A stretch of 44,323 nucleotides of DNA, from assembly GCA_002684655.1 (NCBI GenBank), contig NYVR01000076.1, positions 64,104 to 108,426 on the forward strand. The letters run 5' to 3'. Shown in pieces: positions 41,720 to 44,323 of this stretch (position 1 is the stretch's first letter; the number at the start of each line of letters is the position of its first letter). The notes beneath the pieces are model-generated. The model was not told where the DNA came from. It did not search any database and worked only from the letters and a program-made list of their open reading frames with translations. Both the position numbers and the translations under genes were made by a program. This DNA comes from Planctomycetota bacterium. GTDB lineage: Bacteria; Planctomycetota; UBA1135; UBA2386.

Positions 41720-43162
41720 ATGCGCGCGCTCGCCTTGTTCTTCTTGTTGTTCGCCGCCTGCGTCGGCACCCGCGGCGCCAGAGCCCCGCAACGCCGACCG
41801 AACATCCTGTTCGTGATGATCGACGACCTCGGCTGGAAAGATCTGCGCGTCCAAGGCAACGCAGACTTCCGCACGCCGCACATCGACCGTCTCGCGGCGC
41901 AAGGGACGCGCTTCACCAACTTCTACGCAGCCGCGCCGGTGTGTTCACCTACGCGCGCGGCGTGCGTGACGGGGCTCGCGCCGGCGCGCTTGCGGGTGAC
42001 CAACCACATCCCGGATCGCTGGAGCTTCTATGACCGACCTAGGCGCGGCAAGGCGCCCCGCCGCGGCCGCGAGTGGGGCCCTGGCCGCTCGCGAGACTCT
42101 TTGGATAAGGGCCAACTGACGGTCGCGCAGCGGCTCAAGTCTGCTGGATACCGCACGGGCTTCGTAGGCAAGTGGCACCTCGCCGGCGCCGACTGGCGCA
42201 CGACCGACACCTCGCTCTTCCCCGAGAGCTATGGCTTCGACGTCAACGTCGCTGGCAACGCGATGGGCGGCCCTGGCACCTTCCACGCCCCGATACGCCT
42301 ACCCAACTACGAAGCGGGCGAGCCGGGCGAATACCTGCCCGATCTGCTGGCGCAGGAGGCGGTCGATTTTCTGCGGGCGCCGCGCGACGACGACGAGCCG
42401 TTCTTCCTCTGCTTGTGGACCTATACGGTGCACTACCCGATCGAGGCGACGCCCGAACTGCTCGCGCGCTACTCGGACGAAGCGGAGCCCGACATGCCGA
42501 CGCGCTACCGCGCCATGGTCGAGGGTATGGACCGGGCTGTGGGCAGCGTCCTCGCCGAGCTTGACCGTCAAGGCGTCGCCGACGAGACGCTCGTCGTGTT
42601 CACGTCAGACAACGGCCAGATGCCGGGTGCGTCGGTCGCAGCGCCGCTGCGCGCAGCGAAGGGCTATCTCTACGAGGGCGGTCTCCGCGTGCCGATGATC
42701 GTGCGGTGGCCCGATCAAGTGCGCTCGGGCGCGGTCGAGGCGACGCCTGCGATCTCGATGGACTTTGCGCCGACGTTCCTTGAGGCCGCGGGCGTGCCCT
42801 TCGACGCCGCGTCGTTCGACGGCGTGAGCCTGCTGCCGTTGATGGAGCGCGGCGAGGCGCCGACGCGCGACGCGATCTACTTCCACTACCCGCATTACAG
42901 CTACCACGGCAAGAACCACATGGGGTCCGTCATTCGCCGTGGCGACCTCAAGTACATCCACCACTACGACGACGACGACCATGAGCTCTACGACCTCGGC
43001 GTCGACATCGGCGAGCGCAGCAACCTCGTCGCGGCGCGTCCTCGAGAAGCTGCTGAGCTTCGGCGCGCGCTGATGGCGTGGCTGCATCACGTCGACGCAG
43101 CGCTGCCTCGTCGCTACGTCGACATCCCCGCAGGTGAGCTGCCGGGCGACAAGCGTCGCTAG
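41720..43162 (+). CDS. type I sulfatase with lipoprotein signal
   Basis: 480 residues from ATG 41720, set by TATACT seven bases upstream; an in-frame ATG at 41696 precedes the -10 and is rejected. The lipobox LFAAC gives C14 as a likely lipid anchor. RPNILFVMIDDLGWKDL, the formylglycine motif C75-S-P-T-R (APVCSPTRAACVTG), FVGKWHL and VFTSDNGQM are classical arylsulfatase A-type features. Close in type to the many planctomycete sulfatases acting on marine glycans; the substrate is unknown. The stop overlaps the reversed stop of the next gene (CTAG). Confidence 0.94.
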   Translation: MRALALFFLLFAACVGTRGARAPQRRPNILFVMIDDLGWKDLRVQGNADFRTPHIDRLAAQGTRFTNFYAAAPVCSPTRAACVTGLAPARLRVTNHIPDRWSFYDRPRRGKAPRRGREWGPGRSRDSLDKGQLTVAQRLKSAGYRTGFVGKWHLAGADWRTTDTSLFPESYGFDVNVAGNAMGGPGTFHAPIRLPNYEAGEPGEYLPDLLAQEAVDFLRAPRDDDEPFFLCLWTYTVHYPIEATPELLARYSDEAEPDMPTRYRAMVEGMDRAVGSVLAELDRQGVADETLVVFTSDNGQMPGASVAAPLRAAKGYLYEGGLRVPMIVRWPDQVRSGAVEATPAISMDFAPTFLEAAGVPFDAASFDGVSLLPLMERGEAPTRDAIYFHYPHYSYHGKNHMGSVIRRGDLKYIHHYDDDDHELYDLGVDIGERSNLVAARPREAAELRRALMAWLHHVDAALPRRYVDIPAGELPGDKRR

Positions 43163-44106
43163 GACGGATAGAGGGCGATCGCGTCGAAGCGCCGCTGAGT
43201 CTCGGTCCAGTGGACCTTGTAGTCCATCAGGGGCCCCATGTCGTAGCGCGCGACCCCCTCTTCGCAGAGCCAGCGGATCTGTTCGAGCTGCAACAGGTTG
43301 CCGATCGAGTCGCGTCGCCAGGTGTCGACGAAGCTGAACTGCTGGCCGCGATAGACGCCGCTGCCGACGCATCCGAGGATGAAGCCGATGTCCTCGCCGT
43401 CGTGCGTCGCGAACATGACGCGGCTCCCGCGCGCCGCGCTTAGGCGTCCCATCATCGCGCGGTAGAACGTCCGTGAGGGCTCGTTGGCCATGCCGCACTG
43501 ACCGATGCCTTTCCAGCTACGCAGCTCGACGTCGATGATGCGCTGGAAGACGCTGTCGCACTCGGCCTTCGTCCCCGGCGTGTGCCGCTCGAACACGACG
43601 CCCTTGGCCGCGGCGCGTCGCGCTGCGCTGCGCACGCCCCGCCGGAGCTTGGCGGAGCGACGGGAGAGGTAGCCGTCGAGGCCGCCCTCTAGGGTCGCAG
43701 AGCAGGCGGTCTCGTTGCTGACGAGGTAGAACTCACACCGCTCGCTGAACGTCGTGAGCAGCTCGGCGACGCGGTCACCGTTGGTGATCAGTCCGCTGAT
43801 GATCACGGGGCGCGCAGGGAAATCACGTATGAGCTCTGCGAGCATCGGGACGGCGTCCGGACCGATCAGCGGAGAGCCGAACATCCAGCTGTTGTCGATG
43901 GGCTCCAGGGCCTCGACGCCGTCGATCGCCCGCCCGGCTAGGGCGACGACGCTCTCTGCCTGCGTCCGGACGTAGAGCGGCCGCCCCTGCCCCAGCGCTT
44001 CGTAGAACGAGAGTTGCCACTCGGTGCGGCAACAGAACGGGTCGCCGTGCTCGTCGGCGTGAACGGCCTGGTTCCAGATCGAATCGGCGTGGTCGAACTC
44101 GATCAT
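43159..44106 (-). CDS. GNAT/FemAB-like N-acyltransferase (Acetyltransf_6)
   Basis: 315 residues. Two GNAT-like halves: an N-terminal part with PFCCRTEWQLSFYEAL, and a C-terminal half with a basic helix (LSRRSAKLRRGVRSAARRA), FYRAMMGRLSAARGSRVMFATHDGEDIGFILG and the end RYDMGPLMDYKVHW. This is the BioF2/CelD/FemAB-like family found in exopolysaccharide and peptidoglycan modification. The acceptor is unknown. The C-terminal FDAIALYPS is typical. The unidentified gene upstream on the same strand ends 55 bases before it. Confidence 0.8.
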   Translation of the reverse strand: MIEFDHADSIWNQAVHADEHGDPFCCRTEWQLSFYEALGQGRPLYVRTQAESVVALAGRAIDGVEALEPIDNSWMFGSPLIGPDAVPMLAELIRDFPARPVIISGLITNGDRVAELLTTFSERCEFYLVSNETACSATLEGGLDGYLSRRSAKLRRGVRSAARRAAAKGVVFERHTPGTKAECDSVFQRIIDVELRSWKGIGQCGMANEPSRTFYRAMMGRLSAARGSRVMFATHDGEDIGFILGCVGSGVYRGQQFSFVDTWRRDSIGNLLQLEQIRWLCEEGVARYDMGPLMDYKVHWTETQRRFDAIALYPS

Positions 44107-44161
44107 GTGTTCGCTGCCCGCCGGCGACCGCGCAGCGGCGCGGCGGGCTCGACGGGGAGGT

Positions 44162-44323
44162 CTACTTGTCGTCGCCGGCGACCATCACGGGCACCTTGAC
44201 GTGTTGCTTGCCGAACGCGATGTGGAGCGAGCACATGCCGTCTTCCGCGGACGGGTCCAGGGTGATCTTCAGGCACTTGGCCTCGGTCGGCGCGTCGCTG
44301 AGCACCATGCGCCACTTCACCGC
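44162..44323 (-). CDS. C-terminal end of an unidentified protein (runs off the window)
   Basis: The last 53 residues of a frame open to the window edge, ending GKQHVKVPVMVAGDDK and stop TAG. Composition is good protein-like (KCLKITLDPSAEDGM, then CSLHIAFGK), with beta-strand pattern and an acidic tail. Other frames here are arginine-rich shadows. No family recognised. Confidence 0.6.
   Translation of the reverse strand, partial: AVKWRMVLSDAPTEAKCLKITLDPSAEDGMCSLHIAFGKQHVKVPVMVAGDDK

Noticed and set aside
1..44323. CRISPR array, insertion sequence, rRNA or prophage
   Set aside because: Scanned for regularly spaced repeats, transposase or integrase motifs and rRNA cores; none seen.

Overview
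High-GC (roughly two-thirds G+C), gene-dense bacterial DNA. The gene content points to Planctomycetota: a DUF1549/DUF1553 (PSD1) protein coupled to a DUF1501 protein, a lone DUF1552 protein, two formylglycine sulfatases, a DUF3472-type exported protein, several lipoproteins, and an exported protein whose C-terminal domain resembles those common in marine planctomycetes. The phylum assignment is inference from gene families; no rRNA is present.

Layout. 1-5263: end of an N6-adenine DNA methyltransferase coupled to threonine ammonia-lyase, a DUF1294 membrane protein, a parvulin-type isomerase, a galactokinase-like GHMP kinase and a FabG-type reductase. 5408-14552: DUF1552 protein, SAM methyltransferase, a coupled pair of exported amidohydrolases (the second lacking most metal ligands), an M1 metallopeptidase, a small lipoprotein and an esterase-like hydrolase. 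14683-19354: translationally coupled operon PSD1 - DUF1501 - exported surface-type protein. 19371-26460: glycerol kinase, aliphatic nitrilase, a ZU5-like lipoprotein, a lipoprotein oligopeptidase B and a beta-lactamase-fold serine hydrolase. 26537-27834: tRNA-Pro(GGG), two DoxX-family genes, and a decayed second copy of the tRNA 3' end. 28031-34527: DUF3472 protein, a cobT-cobS-cobC operon for cobalamin nucleotide-loop assembly, and a two-gene OpuC/EgtU-like ABC importer with binding protein and permease fused. 34860-38834: FMN-dependent 2-hydroxyacid dehydrogenase, three small genes (one SMI1/KNR4) and a LarA-type nickel-pincer racemase. 38844-end: two sulfatases, a small membrane protein, a monoacylglycerol-lipase-like hydrolase, a GNAT/FemAB-like acetyltransferase and the end of an unidentified gene.

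The strongest window-wide signal is regulatory. Twelve starts (eleven recognisable genes and one 28-codon upstream ORF), on both strands, have a TANNNT hexamer ending exactly 6 or 7 bases before an ATG or GTG start, with no Shine-Dalgarno sequence. This is the geometry of leaderless transcription, where the start codon is +1. It also fixes several start codons that were otherwise ambiguous. Downstream operon genes instead use 4-base ATGA or GTGA stop/start overlaps. Convergent genes often end with abutting or overlapping stop codons.
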